A DNA stretch of 64,000 nucleotides from Gongronella butleri (taxonomy: Eukaryota; Mucoromycota; Mucoromycetes; Mucorales; Cunninghamellaceae). Shown one piece after another: positions 12,317 to 23,800 of the stretch (positions are counted from its first letter, which is position 1; every line of letters begins with the position of its first letter). The stretch covers positions 578,133-642,132 of the forward strand of contig JAIWZP010000011.1 of assembly GCA_025201375.1 (NCBI GenBank), written 5' to 3'. A program made the position numbers and the translations under genes. The notes beneath the pieces were generated by a model that worked only from the letters and a program-made list of their open reading frames with translations, was not told the DNA's origin and searched no databases.

Positions 12317-12950
12317 ATGTCATCCTCAACGACATTCAAGCGTGGCCCCTCGGGTTTGCCACCCGCGCTTATTGGTATGCGCAAAAAAAAAAAAAAAAAT
12401 CCATGCTCATAGCTACGTTTTAGACTATATGGCGATCACCCTCTGCGACATTCTACCTTGCCAGCCCAAGCGGGACGCAGCCACGTTCCAAGTCAATGGC
12501 CAGTCTTTGCCTGAGCTTATGTTTTTCATCCAAAAAATCACGATTGGCGGCGCAATCAATGAGCGCACCGCCCTCGTTGCCCTAATCTACTTGGAGCGTG
12601 CGAAACTCCGCCTGCCCCGATGTGCCATTGGCAGCACTGGTAAGTCACAGGAGCCCACATGCATGTCATTCTAAATGTTTACACGTATTTTTTTTCCTTT
12701 CGTAGATACAAGTCATCGGCTCTTTCTTGCGGCGATCCTGCTTGCGTCCAAATTCTTGCAAGGCAGCACATGGACAAGCACGACATTGACTACACAACGC
12801 GTTCACAAGCTATGCAGGGGCCTGTACCGCTATCGCGAGATCGAGGAGATCGAGCGCGGCTTTCTCAAACTCATTGAATACCAATGCTGGGTGGATGATC
12901 GCGACCTGCATGCCTTTGTCCTCCGCCATCGATCCGATCTCGGCTTGTAA
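12317..12950 (+). CDS. Pho80-like (PCL) cyclin, 172 aa
   Basis: Short cyclin of the Pho80/PCL type, expected to bind a Pho85-like cyclin-dependent kinase. Exons: 12317-12374, 12424-12639, 12706-12950. After a 19-residue basic leader (MSSSTTFKRGPSGLPPALI) comes the cyclin box: YMAITLCDI, then the helix with GGAINERTALVALIYLERAK, then DTSHRLFLAAILLASKFLQG, and the last box helix EIERGFLKLIEYQCWV. The DTxHRLFLAAILLASKF segment is diagnostic of PCL/Pho80 cyclins. Length is at the small end of the family, with almost no C-terminal tail. Which process it controls (phosphate, glycogen or cell cycle) cannot be told from sequence. Confidence 0.85.
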
Positions 12951-13800
12951 TGGCGCTCCTATCTCTCGTTTTATTTGAACCCTCCTATCGCATTTATACC
13001 CCCCTTTTGCTATGTTTGGCCTTAGTGCGCCTTGATGTACCCTACTATGCCTTCACTTTAACTGCATCCCGTTCATTCCCGTTGGCATTTTCATACATTG
13101 TTGAGACGCCTGCACGTCACCGACCCTCCAAATCCACACAAATCACAAAAACAATATGATACCTTGATGCAGGCCACCCGCTGCATGATCTATTCCCATA
13201 TTTTAATTATTATTTATGCAAATAAAAACACACTGTTGTCTTGAATCATTTACGTTTGGCTCTATCGCGTGGCATTCAGAGCCCGATATGATACAGTGCA
13301 CTGTCGTTGGCAAGCATACAATGTAACACATCATTATGATACATATTCTTGCCGGCACTCGTACTCTGATGTGGTGCCTGCCCCTGTCTTTTTTTAATAG
13401 TGTGCAACTACTTGGCACTCTTTTCCCTTGTTTCTTCTTTTTTTTTTTGCTTACGACCTCTTTTTTTCATCTCATTTCCCAGATGCCAGATCTAATACAA
13501 ATATACAATAAACCGTCTCTTTAACGTCTATCCAATCACAAATCCCATTCAAATTTCGAACCCACCGCGTCCACCCAGGAACAACAAACGCTAGAGAAAT
13601 AGCAAAAGTTGCAATTTTTTCAAGGTTGGTGGATTGTTGTATCATATTGTACCTATCAATGAGTGGGTCCATGAGTGGCAGGGTGGGTCAATGACAGATA
13701 GACAGAATCAATGAGAAGGTCGATGACGAGCGAGTCGTACAGTGCATCAAACAAAATATATTATCAAATGATACTGTACTACAGTACTAGGCCTAAATGA

Positions 13801-13816
13801 TACTGCACGTGCAGTA
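13801..13816. repeat. perfect 16-bp palindrome TACTGCACGTGCAGTA
   Basis: Self-complementary 16-mer with a CACGTG core, next to several ACAGTAC-type words (13775-13790). Similar TACAGT words lie upstream of repeat copy B near 39890. Function unknown. Confidence 0.6.
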
Positions 13817-14159
13817 AAACGACAAATTGCGGATCCAAACGAAGTGCCACAAACCCAGCAAGCGCCCGAGAATATGCACAAAAGTCAAAAGCACGATACT
13901 GCTTGTTCATCCGTGTTGGATTTTTGTACAAACTACAAAATAACAACACAAATAAAGCTTTTGATCCGCCCATCATCATGTTTCATTTTAAGTGCACAGA
14001 AATCAGAAACTGACGACGTAAGCTATGATATCATCGTTTCTATGCCTAAAGCATCGCGCTACTACATTGCACAACAAAAACGTACAGTACAACACATTTA
14101 CCTTTTAAACACAAAATAACGTGTACCGTATTCCAAAGTTTGACGACCTGCTGTGCCAC

Positions 14160-16860
14160 CAGAAATATTTTTACAGACTGTTCGCCCGCCAATGAAAAAT
14201 GCATCACGGCATAAGTTACAGCGATAGAAAAGCACATCAGTGCTCAAGACGGACCTGCCCGATTTATTTTTGCACTCGAAAACGCCAAAAATCTCCTATT
14301 TATACTATTTTGCATTCATCTGTCCATCTGCATGGTCGGCCTTGCTCAAAAATAGTTGCATTGCTTTCTTCGCAAAATTTGCAACAAAAAAGCTTAAACC
14401 CTCAAAGCGCTACGACCACTTTTTGAAAAATTCAGGGGTCACCCAGGGGTCACACTTTTCAATCTCAGAAATGCCAAATTTGGAATTTTTCGAACTCCGA
14501 GCAATTAATGCATCCCAAACAGGTAGCTCCGACAATTTGCTATTGGCGGACAAAATGGCAGGTTGCCCCAACGTAGGAAAAATGTCCAAAGAGTGATGCA
14601 TGAACGGCGATCGACTGAGAAAAGTGCCTACTTTGGCCAAGATTTTTTGCAAAAATTTAAGGTTTGACACTTCCAAATTTAGGTACGTAAATTGCATGGA
14701 ATTTTTTTTACTGTATTTTTTTGCAGGTTTTTGTGCGCTGTAGAATGGACTGCAGGCTGGTGAAATGACCGATGCAAAAAGTTAAAACACAAGCTAGCGC
14801 CCTGCAAGTCATCCCATTAGCGCTTTGCTCCCCTGTTTTTTATTAAATATGAAATAAAATTCGGGGGTTGACTAGACAGTTCTCGAGCAAATCGCCATTG
14901 AATTTTTTGTTGATAAAGTGTATTTTCTCGGTCAGTTTTGATCAAATCGCCGTGAAACTTGTTTTATTCGGTGGAGATTCAGCAGCAGCATTTGACACGT
15001 TAAAAGCATCGTTGGTTTTTTTTCCAGTTGTCGAGAAAAGCAAGTTTGAAAATTGATCCAATGTTTGATCGACTTTTGCAAGCGGGCAAAGTTCATCCAT
15101 CGGGCAAGCAAACAATCAGGAAATGGCACCCGAGTGCGTCTCTTTCGATCGGTGCCATTTCACCTCGATCCACAAAATATTTTGAGAGACTCGTGCCGGA
15201 TTTGTGGAAATATCAGAATTTTGGATTCATTTGCACAATGACTCTGTCGACTTTTGGTTTGAAACGGGTTTTCAAAAAGAGTAGCGTCGGTAAAACATTA
15301 TGTGTAGATTTTGGGCCACCCATCCATGATGATTTGTGGCATTTAATTCTGCATTTTAAAAATGTCAAGATTTCGAATTCATCTGCAAAACGATCCTATC
15401 AATCTTGGGGTTTCATGTTGTGTTGTTGAATAAGGCGCGGTGAAATAGTCAAGCAAAGGGCAAAGGTTGAGAGGCAATCGATTCATGATTTGTGTTGTTG
15501 GTCATCCATGGATTTGTGCCAATTCTTGAAAACGGCGCATGCCACGAAAACGGCCTGATCAACATCTGGTTTTTTAATTTTTCTTTCAAAGAGAGACGCT
15601 GAAAAAGCCAAGTGGCAAAGTTTGGCGATGATCGAATCATTATTTTACCGCGAAATGAATTTTACAAAAATGCGCTACAGCCAAATTTTCAGCAATGCCG
15701 TGCTTCCCGACAAACCACATGATTGACCTTTGGATTTTTATTTTTTCCTGGGAAGAGAGGAACAACATCCACTACATGTAAAAGTTTCGTGGAGCTGCGA
15801 TGAGACTTTGGTGACGAAATCTTTTTTTTCAAATTTAGAAAAAAAAAGGTGAGGTCAGGTCAAAATGCATCTGGAGGGTCGCCCGCTTTGAGAGGAGGCT
15901 CAGGTCTCTCAAATCCGTTTGGCAACCTACACATTATTGGACATCTGAGAGTCATATCATTTGGTGCATTGACCCCTTCTTTCTAGCAAATCTGCAATAA
16001 AAATCGAGGGTCGATCACGCTGTTTTCGAGGAATGGGCAATCAAAGCCGAATTTTAGAAAATGGAATTTCTGCATCACTTTTGGTCGTACGCTGGTGAAA
16101 CTAGGCTCATCCGACAGAGAATCGCATTCTGCATTTATTATCACAGCAGCACGCCATCCTTTGTCTTGTCCATTGCCGACAAAAACGAAATTGAAATGTT
16201 TGATTGGGCGTTGCAAGCGTACAAATGTTGCGCATCGGCGTTGCCGGGCAGGGATAAAATGAACCCTTTGTGCGCGTCTTTCTACTTGTAAGATTTAAGC
16301 CTGGTCGAATACTGTAGCAGCTTGACGCGCTAGAGACAAAATTGTGAATTTATGGAGCATTATTGTCAATTTTCTTGCCAACGGTCAGATCAACTTCTGG
16401 TTTTTACTATTGTTCTGAAAAGAGAGAGACCGAAATGCTCATACCGGTATGCCAAAATTTCATGGAGCTGCAAGTACTCGATGGTGCGCCACATCGATTT
16501 TCAAAAATGACGATTTTCCATCGATTTTCCAAGGGGTACAGTCACGAATTTTAACCTGGCAAAACTTGGTTCCTCGGATCGCCGTGCCATTCACTCACAT
16601 GGTAGAATGCGTCCATTTGCCGATGAAAATGCCATAAAACCCCGGGCTCCATCGACTGGTTCTTCTGTAAAGTGCAATCTACTTCGTATTTTCGCCACAA
16701 GACAAACTTTACAAGGACTGGCCGCAGATCCTCAAAACGCGGCTCACAAGAAAGAGCACGGGCTGTTGCGTATGTGGCCATCGATGATTACTTCAAAAAA
16801 CGAGATCCAGGCAGAATTGACACGAACAGGTTGTTTGCGGCATAACTTGGACGTGTGAAA
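14160..16860. repeat. dispersed repeat family, copy A
   Basis: Roughly 2.5 kb of this block is collinear with 40375-42960 at recognisable but diverged identity. Shared words include TATTTATACTATT, CATCTGTCCATCTGCATGG, GAAAAATTCAGGGGTCAC, AATGCATCCCAAACAGGTA and AAATTTAAGGTTTGACACTT. Its 3' end (16480-16860) also matches 57220-57640. No long ORF, terminal repeats or transposase/reverse-transcriptase motif is visible. Internally it contains two related ~1.15-kb sub-units (from about 14811 and 15955). Best described as an old, satellite-like or non-coding repeat. Confidence 0.75.
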
Positions 16861-18545
16861 AACCGCGTCAGACTTTGATTTAAGAAGCGCGTCCGTTTCA
16901 AGTCGAATCCATACACCTCGAACTTCTTTTGCTAGTGAATGTGTCGATGCAGCTCCAAGGGCGCGCTCTTGCGTGCCATAGCGATTGGCGCGTCTATTGT
17001 CTCGACATCGTCTTTTTTTTTGAGCCTGCGAATGGGCTGCATGTCGCTGGGCATGTTCACTGTGAATAGACTGTATGCCTCTGGGTGTGTTTATTGCGAT
17101 ATAAAGATATGTGATTATGAATGGCTAGGCAAATCAGCCAAAAAAAAAAAAGAAACGAGGTGCCACCCGTAAAAGTGCCGCCCATAAAAGGCGGTGTTCC
17201 TTTATAATAATTTAGAGCACGGCGGGGCTTTGTTTCTCTTCTTCCCCTTTTTCTTTCTTGTCCCCTTTCTTTTATTTCAATTTGTCTCTCTTTAACGATT
17301 CCATTTAACATAAACTCGTCCTCCAATTGTCAAGATGCTTAATCATTGCAATCAAAATAAATAACGAGAAAAAAGACACAAAAAATAAAATTGCCCGATG
17401 CACGCCGCTCCTTCAATTTGAACAGAAACTTGTCCCCCCAATTTTTTTTTTTTTTTTTTTTTTGGCCGGATGCACGCCGCGCTTTTTTTCTTTTCGACGA
17501 GCTCGATGGCGGTGCCCAGTGCGTGCAAAATGTCCGGGCTGATAGAATGAAATTTTTTCAGCGAGCGATTCGCAACTGACTTCCTCTCGTCAGTTTTGGA
17601 ACATGGGCTTAATGGCCAATTGTAAACATGTAATGAAGGATACAACGCGAAGGGATCGATGGAGACAAAAAAAAAATTCTCATTTCAACTCAAAAGCCTA
17701 CTTTGCATAGATCCTGCAAATTTGTAGTCTGTGCCGTGAAACTAGTGCAATAGCTGAGCAAATCGCGCTTGACATGCTTGAGCGCATTTCACAAGCGGGC
17801 ACGTTTCATCTGACAGGAACATAGGATCCATTGGCCTACATACAGTATGAAAAAACCTCTCCTGGCATCAACGACACAAACGCACAGTCCGCGATGCCAG
17901 CTTCGTTCACTATCAAATCATATTCGTCATTCGTTTAGCGATCTAGAGGCTTAAATCATGAAATATGACCATGCTTTGCGGTCTACTGTAGTCGATCCCT
18001 CAAAATTGGCAGCTGGTTTGCGCTTGCCCGGCGCAGGATGGACACAAGAATGGCGTGGCGCATGAATGGGGCAGAATTCAGGATGAAGGCAAGGCACAAT
18101 ATGTTCAATTCTCCCAATTTGCATTTTTGTCCATTTGGTTTAGTTTTTTGCACTTGGTGGCACGCGGTGCACGCTCCGGAGTTGCGCCAAGCGAAAAAAA
18201 GTGATCTGCATGGGCTTCGATCTCCGACGAGAAAGGTCAGAAACGTGGGAGGGGGGCACCCAGATCTGGGCAACCTATTATTTCCATCCGTGCAACGGCG
18301 CGGGAACACGTGTGCGCAGGCTGGTGTCGTTCCCTTTGGGAGCAGCCGTCGAAAAAAGAAGGATCCAAACGCCAAGTTTCGATGATTTTTTATTTTAGGG
18401 CGGCACAATGTGAAGAAGGGGAATTATGGCTAACTATGGCCAAGCGGAAAGCGGGATTTTGTGGTGGGAAAACACGCTATGCAAAGATGGAGAGGGGGAT
18501 AAAAAAACACACACAAACAAGATGATGTAAAAAAAAAAAATCACA

Positions 18546-18878
18546 CTAATGTTTTTCCTGCGCGCCGTTGGTCGACAAGGGCTTGGCGTCCTGCTCTTGT
18601 TCGGTGGTGTCCTCGTCGTCGTCGCTGTCGTCATCATTGGTGATGGCCTGGTTGTTTTGCTGGCCGTCCTTGGGCGGCAGGGTCTCGTCATAGTCGCCAA
18701 TGCCACGCAGCATGTCGTCGGCATCGGTCTGTTGCGCCTCCTTCTCGTTGACAGGGTCAGCTGCCGCCACAGGGGTGGTGTCCAAGGATCGATCGGTGGG
18801 TTTCTCAGGTACCGGTGCCGCCGCAGGCGCCTCCTTCTTCTTGCGCGTGAAAATGTTGCGAAGATTGCCAATATCCAT
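18546..18878 (-). CDS. small acidic protein, unknown function (110 aa)
   Basis: Single-exon frame starting MDIGNLRNIFTRKKKEAP. It has a short basic amphipathic N-terminus, then an Ala/Pro-rich segment, then an acidic, probably disordered tail (DDDSDDDEDTTEQEQD). I recognise no domain. The ATG at 18878 is preferred because upstream codons in the same frame are low-complexity Phe/Ser/Pro typical of a pyrimidine-rich leader. It lies upstream of nothing obvious and is co-oriented with the peroxiredoxin gene. Confidence 0.5.
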   Translation of the reverse strand: MDIGNLRNIFTRKKKEAPAAAPVPEKPTDRSLDTTPVAAADPVNEKEAQQTDADDMLRGIGDYDETLPPKDGQQNNQAITNDDDSDDDEDTTEQEQDAKPLSTNGAQEKH

Positions 18879-19530
18879 AATGTAAGAGAGTTTGCTGGGG
18901 GTGGGAGAGGGGTAAAAAAAAAAAAACCAGGTAAGAGGGAGGAACAAAAGGAAAAAAGAAAAGGTTTATGCCCATCTTTTTCGATTTTAAATGGGCGCCA
19001 TTTGCCCCGGCCACACAGCCTGATTTGGCAAACGGGCAAGTTCCCATACTTTGATCGACTTTTTCTTGGCTAATACACCCGAGACCCGACGATAAAAAAA
19101 GGCATGGTGTTCCCTCGAAATCAACAAGTTTGTGCGTGTGCATGTTTCAGGCACCCCATGAGCCACAAGGCTCAAAGGATGACGCGCCAAATTCCAATCA
19201 CGGACCCTGTTTCTCCTCCACTGGTTCACGCCTGGGCCTTTTACATGCATCCTGCTTTGCTTCTCGTGTCACGTCGTTCACTTTTTCTTGCCAACGTTCG
19301 CACGTAATCCATTTGTTTTACTCTGATTTGCACTGATTTTGGTTTTTATTGATTTGGGCTATTCACATACGAGATTCAAGCGATGGAAAATAGTGCGTGA
19401 GGCGGGGGACAGGGGAATACTTATCATCATATTGCGTTCATATCAACAGAGCATGGGGGGGGGAAGAAGTGAGAGTGGTTTTGGGGCATGGGGGAGAGAA
19501 GAGAGGCAAATGGGATCCAACATCTGCAAT
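18879..19530. other. intergenic, nothing recognised
   Basis: Promoter of the small acidic protein gene and 3' region of the peroxiredoxin gene. No further gene is supported. Confidence 0.5.
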
Positions 19531-20533
19531 TTAGAAGGGCGACTTGGTAAGGCGCAAGTAGGGCTTGACAACACGGACCTCCTTGAAGAGCTTGTGGGCC
19601 TCCTCGGTGGACACGGAGGGATGGACAATGACATCGTCACCTAAAATAAAAAAAAAGGACGACGCGTCAGCGCACCATGTCTTTTCGCCCCCATTGCTGG
19701 GTCCCTCCCATTTTTCTTCTCATTGTAGCTTACCCTTTTGCCAGTTGGCGGGGGTGGTGATGCGGTGCTGGTCACCCAATTGCAGCGAGTCGACGACACG
19801 CAAAATCTCGTTGAAATTGCGGCCGGTGGACGCGGGGTACGTCAACGTGAGGCGGATGGTCTTCTTGGGGTCGATGATGAAGACGGAGCGCACGCTATTT
19901 GTTAAAAAGAACAAGTGTGAGAAAAAAAGTTGCACTCGCACGCTTGTTTTTTGCTTGTGTTTTGTTGTTTTTGTGTGAAATCTTACGTGAAGGGAATGCC
20001 CTTGGCGTCGACGTTGGTGGCATCTTGGTGGTCGAGCATGTCATAGAGGGTGGAGACCTTGCGGTCGGCGTCGGCAATGATGGGGAAGTCCAATTCGACG
20101 CTGTTGACCTCGTTGATGTCATCGATCCACTTCTTGTGGTCGTCCAGGCCATTGGCAGACAGGCCAATCACCTGCACGTTGCGCTTCTCCCATTCGTCCT
20201 GGAGAGCAGCAACGACACCCAATTCAGTGGTGCACACGGGGGCTAGAAAAAAGCGAAAAAAGGCGTGTCAGCCCCCGTTGCCGCCATTTTACGCGTCATG
20301 TTCCCTTCCTCTCTTGCTTTTCAAGCGTCACTTACTAAAGTCAGCAGGGTGAGAGAACAAGATGGTCCACTTGTCACCAATGAACTCGTGGAACTTGATG
20401 GGACCCTTGGTGGTTTCAGCTTCAAAGTCTACAAAAGGAACGCAAAAACGTCAGTAAACACGCGTCTCTTTTGCACAGGTGCCTGTTGTTGTCGTGTCTT
20501 ACCAGGAGCAACGGAACCGAGACGGAGAGACAT
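19531..20533 (-). CDS. 1-Cys peroxiredoxin (Prx6 class), 216 aa
   Basis: Thiol peroxidase that reduces hydrogen peroxide and lipid peroxides. Exons (complement): 20533-20503, 20428-20336, 20242-19987, 19894-19734, 19640-19531. The peroxidatic site is HPADFTPVCTTE, with Cys at about residue 45; the TPVCTTE form and the C-terminal extension ([16 protein letters not shown], then EEAHKLFK) are typical of the Prx6/Prx1 1-Cys class. No second conserved resolving Cys is apparent. The start [17 protein letters not shown] matches the family and shows no obvious mitochondrial presequence, so a cytosolic location is likely. All four donors are GT and the acceptors follow T-runs or T-rich sequence. Confidence 0.95.
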
Positions 20534-20850
20534 ATTGAATAGAGGCTTGTTAGAGTGTTGTTGAGAGTTGGATAAAGAAAAAGAAGAAGAAAAAGAGGAA
20601 AAATGACAAGGGTGCAAGCAATATCCAAATTTATACACGCGCCGGAGCAGGGTTGAGGAAAATCCTGCCAATGAAGGCAACAGGCGCAAGCAGATGGCGC
20701 CATTCTTTGGAAAAAAGAGTAAAAAAAGTTTATTTCACACGAAATTAAAAAAGCGGGTACTTTGGAGAGAGAAAGAGGCAAAGCACTGATCCCATTGTGC
20801 GAGGCGGGTTGGGGGGGGAGACACAGAGATTTTTTTCTTTTTTTTTTTTT
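20534..20850. promoter_or_regulatory. short intergenic region between SIN3 3' end and peroxiredoxin promoter
   Basis: 317 bp between the SIN3 stop and the peroxiredoxin ATG, both on the minus strand. It must hold the peroxiredoxin promoter as well as the SIN3 3' end. The 40 bases before the ATG are pyrimidine-rich on the coding strand (CTTTTTCTTTATCC). Confidence 0.5.
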
Positions 20851-23800
20851 TTACTGATGGCCACCTACCAAGAGATGGCGCATGTCTCTTTCGAGCTGTT
20901 TGTGCTGTTCTGGACCCCATTTGCGCTTGAGCAGGCTGGCATCCCATGATTCCTCCTCATTGGTGGTGACGTTGTCCTTGTCGGCACCAGTGGCGGTGTG
21001 TCTGGGATGGTAAAGAATGTCCTCTGTGCCTGGCTTGCACGATAATCGCAGCGTGGTCTCATGGATCGCGTAATGCAAGTCATTTTTCACAATCACGTCA
21101 TCCACTTGCAGGCTCGTTGGTTGGATGTTTCTGATGGAAAGAGGGACGCACCAAAAGAAGGTTAGAGTTGGATGCCTTGTTTGGGAACAAGCAGTTTTTG
21201 GCGCGTTGCCTATGCCTTTTTTTTTTATATGTATACCTTGCCAGAACGACGGAGGGCCGTGCTTGTGGCACCGTGTCGTTTTTGTCTGTCCATTGCATAA
21301 AGGAGGAGGTATATTCATCGTGTTGGTCCTGGGCGTAGACGTGAGCCTCGTCCTGGTCCATCAGGAAGATGGCGACCTGGTGCTTGGCGTGATCCTGCAT
21401 GAAAATGGAAGAATTAGGGTGAGAACGCACTGGCACTGTGGGGTGCAGATGATGTGCTTGGGAGCGCGCTTAAAAGATGTGCTTACCAATTGCAGCTTGA
21501 AAACGTGCTCGTCTTGGCCAATGATCTCCTCGGCTTGGCCCAAATACGTTGCCAGCGGCCGATAGGGCGACGTGGCTGTCGGCTTGTGTGTCTGGAAGAG
21601 CGACAATAATTGCATTGCCTTGTCATCTGTCGTCAGCATCTGGATCTGCAAGAAAAAAAAAAAAGAAAAAAAAAGAAGTTGGTGCGCAGCCCATCGTCGG
21701 CCCTTTCTTTTTTTTACCTGTTTGATGATGGCGTGGACGACCTTGTCGACATTGAACAGGACATAGGCGTCCGTGGTGAAGAGGAAGCGCGCGATTTCCT
21801 CAAAAGTGTTGGCGTCGACATCCGAGTCAAAGTAGCGATCGATTTGCTCGAGCAGTGCGCGATAATGGCCTTGCGACAGATCGATGTCTGGTGTGTGAAA
21901 AAAAAAAGAAAAAGGGGAAAAAAACGTCAATTAGGTGGGCATTGCTTGGCAGAGCGGACTTGCCATCGAAGCGCGCAAAGCGCAACCCAAGCGTGACAGC
22001 CGTCTCGTTTTGGTAATGCGTGTTTGGATCATTGGCCATCCTCTCGCTGAGCCGCTTCATCTTGTTCAGGCGGCTGTACAGGATCTACAGTGAGATAAAA
22101 AAAGTGAGTCTTTTGCTCAAAAAGCCAAAAAAGGGGGACCATTTACCTCATAAAGCCTGAAAAATGAATAAAAATGGGTATTTCCAAACAAGCAGTGTTG
22201 CGTTTGATGGTAGTGTGTGGGCTTTGTGAGCGTGTTGATGCGCTGTTGCAAGTCATTGGCGGCTGTCGAGGCAATTGGTTCGGCTTCGACCTCGTTTGCG
22301 GTCGTAGGCGCGTCTGTTGCAGCCATATCGTCTGACGACGCGACAGGTGCGTCTTCCATGGGCTGGTCGGCGGGTTCCTGGACCGTCGCAAGCTGGGCCT
22401 CGTGTTTCAGACGCGTGGACGAGCGCGTCGGAAGCGATCTGCGGCGTTGCTGCTGCTGTTTTTGCTGTTTTTGCTTGATTGGCCTGGCTTCTGGTGCGGA
22501 ATCATCGGAAGATGGCGTCAGGCCTCCATTATTACCGTCCATGGTGTCTGTGGTCTTTGTGTCGTCATCGTCCTTGATCGAGTCGTCGGCAGAAGAGGAC
22601 AGGGACGACGATGCCTGGCCATTGCTGCTGTTGTTGTGGTTCATGTGGCTGTACTCGACAGGGATGACATTGTCCACATTGAAGAATTGCGGAATGAACA
22701 CGTCGATAAAGGCGCGCACGCGGTCGCGGTCCATTTTGCTGAAGCCGTTTTGGTGATCCATATAGGAGAAGATGAGCAGCGAGATATCCATGAATAGATC
22801 CGAGTCGTCCATGCAATAGACAAATTGCGCGAATGCCGCTGCCGATTTGGGTGTCGAGCTGTCCTCGTCCTCGGCGTACGCCGCCTCAATTTCGTTGAGC
22901 AGATTGCGCGTCGTCAGCGTTTTGCGCTCCGTCGTCTTGAATGTCAACCCCTGATAATCCAGCGACTTGTAGTAATTCTTTTCGTCCACCTCGCGCCACA
23001 CCTTGTTTGCCTCGCGCTAATAGCAAGAAAAAAAAAAGTCGAAACGGGTGAGCAACGTCCTTTTTTTCTATTTTTCCGTTGTTGTTTTCGCCATATACGC
23101 GGCTTTTTGCATTTCTCTCTCTCTCTCTCTCTTTTTTTTTTTTTTTTTTTTTTTTTACCTTGTAGTTTGTCCATTCTTCGTCCTTGAGCTTGAGGCGCTT
23201 GAGCAAGATGGGGATGGCGACGGCAGGCGACGAGTAGAGCACGTCAATGATTTCCATGCCGCGATCGTCACCATAGATCTTTTTGATGATGCGTTCATAG
23301 ATGGATACGGTCATGGTGCCGAGGCCAGGCTCAAGCGTCATGGCCTCCTTTTCTTCGAGTGTCATTGTCTCGAGCTGTGCCATGATGGGCTCAAGCACCG
23401 CAATCGTGCACAGATTTGCATCAATGTTCAGGTCGTACTCGTACCTAATCAAGTTTTAAAACCGCGTCAAAAGAAAAAAAATCGCAAGGAGGCGTTTGTT
23501 GCCCTCGCAAAAAAATTCGTCTTTTACCTCTCTTCCTCGCATCGGTGCATTGCTTCCTCAAACATGTTCTTTTTGGCCGACATGAAAGCGCTGTCCTCGC
23601 TGGCCCAGATAGGATGCGACACATACTCGTCATTGAGCACTTCCCAGCAGATCTCGTCGCGGCCACTGCATGCTTGGTATTGCCACTATCATAAAAAAAA
23701 AGAGATGAGCTCGCTCTTTTTTTTTTTCGAACTGTCCTTTTTTTCATTTCAATTGCTTACCTCCTTGGGAACGAGGCGATAGCTGGGGCTGTCTGCGACA

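Larger units (their letters stand above)
12951..18545. other. gene desert with dispersed repeat
   Basis: 5.6 kb without a supported gene. It contains a short palindrome near 13801, the diverged repeat copy A (14160-16860) and unassigned AT-rich sequence from 16.9 to 18.5 kb. Open frames here are short and unrelated to known families. Confidence 0.6.

Noticed and set aside
14160..16860. Autonomous transposon
   Set aside because: No transposase, reverse transcriptase, LTR or terminal inverted repeat visible; all frames are short.
21955..21963. GT donor (GTCCGC) for SIN3 intron 9
   Set aside because: Poor donor and wrong phase; it would lose the [11 protein letters not shown] stretch.
22217..22756. 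179-aa plus-strand frame
   Set aside because: Antisense shadow of SIN3 exon 8.
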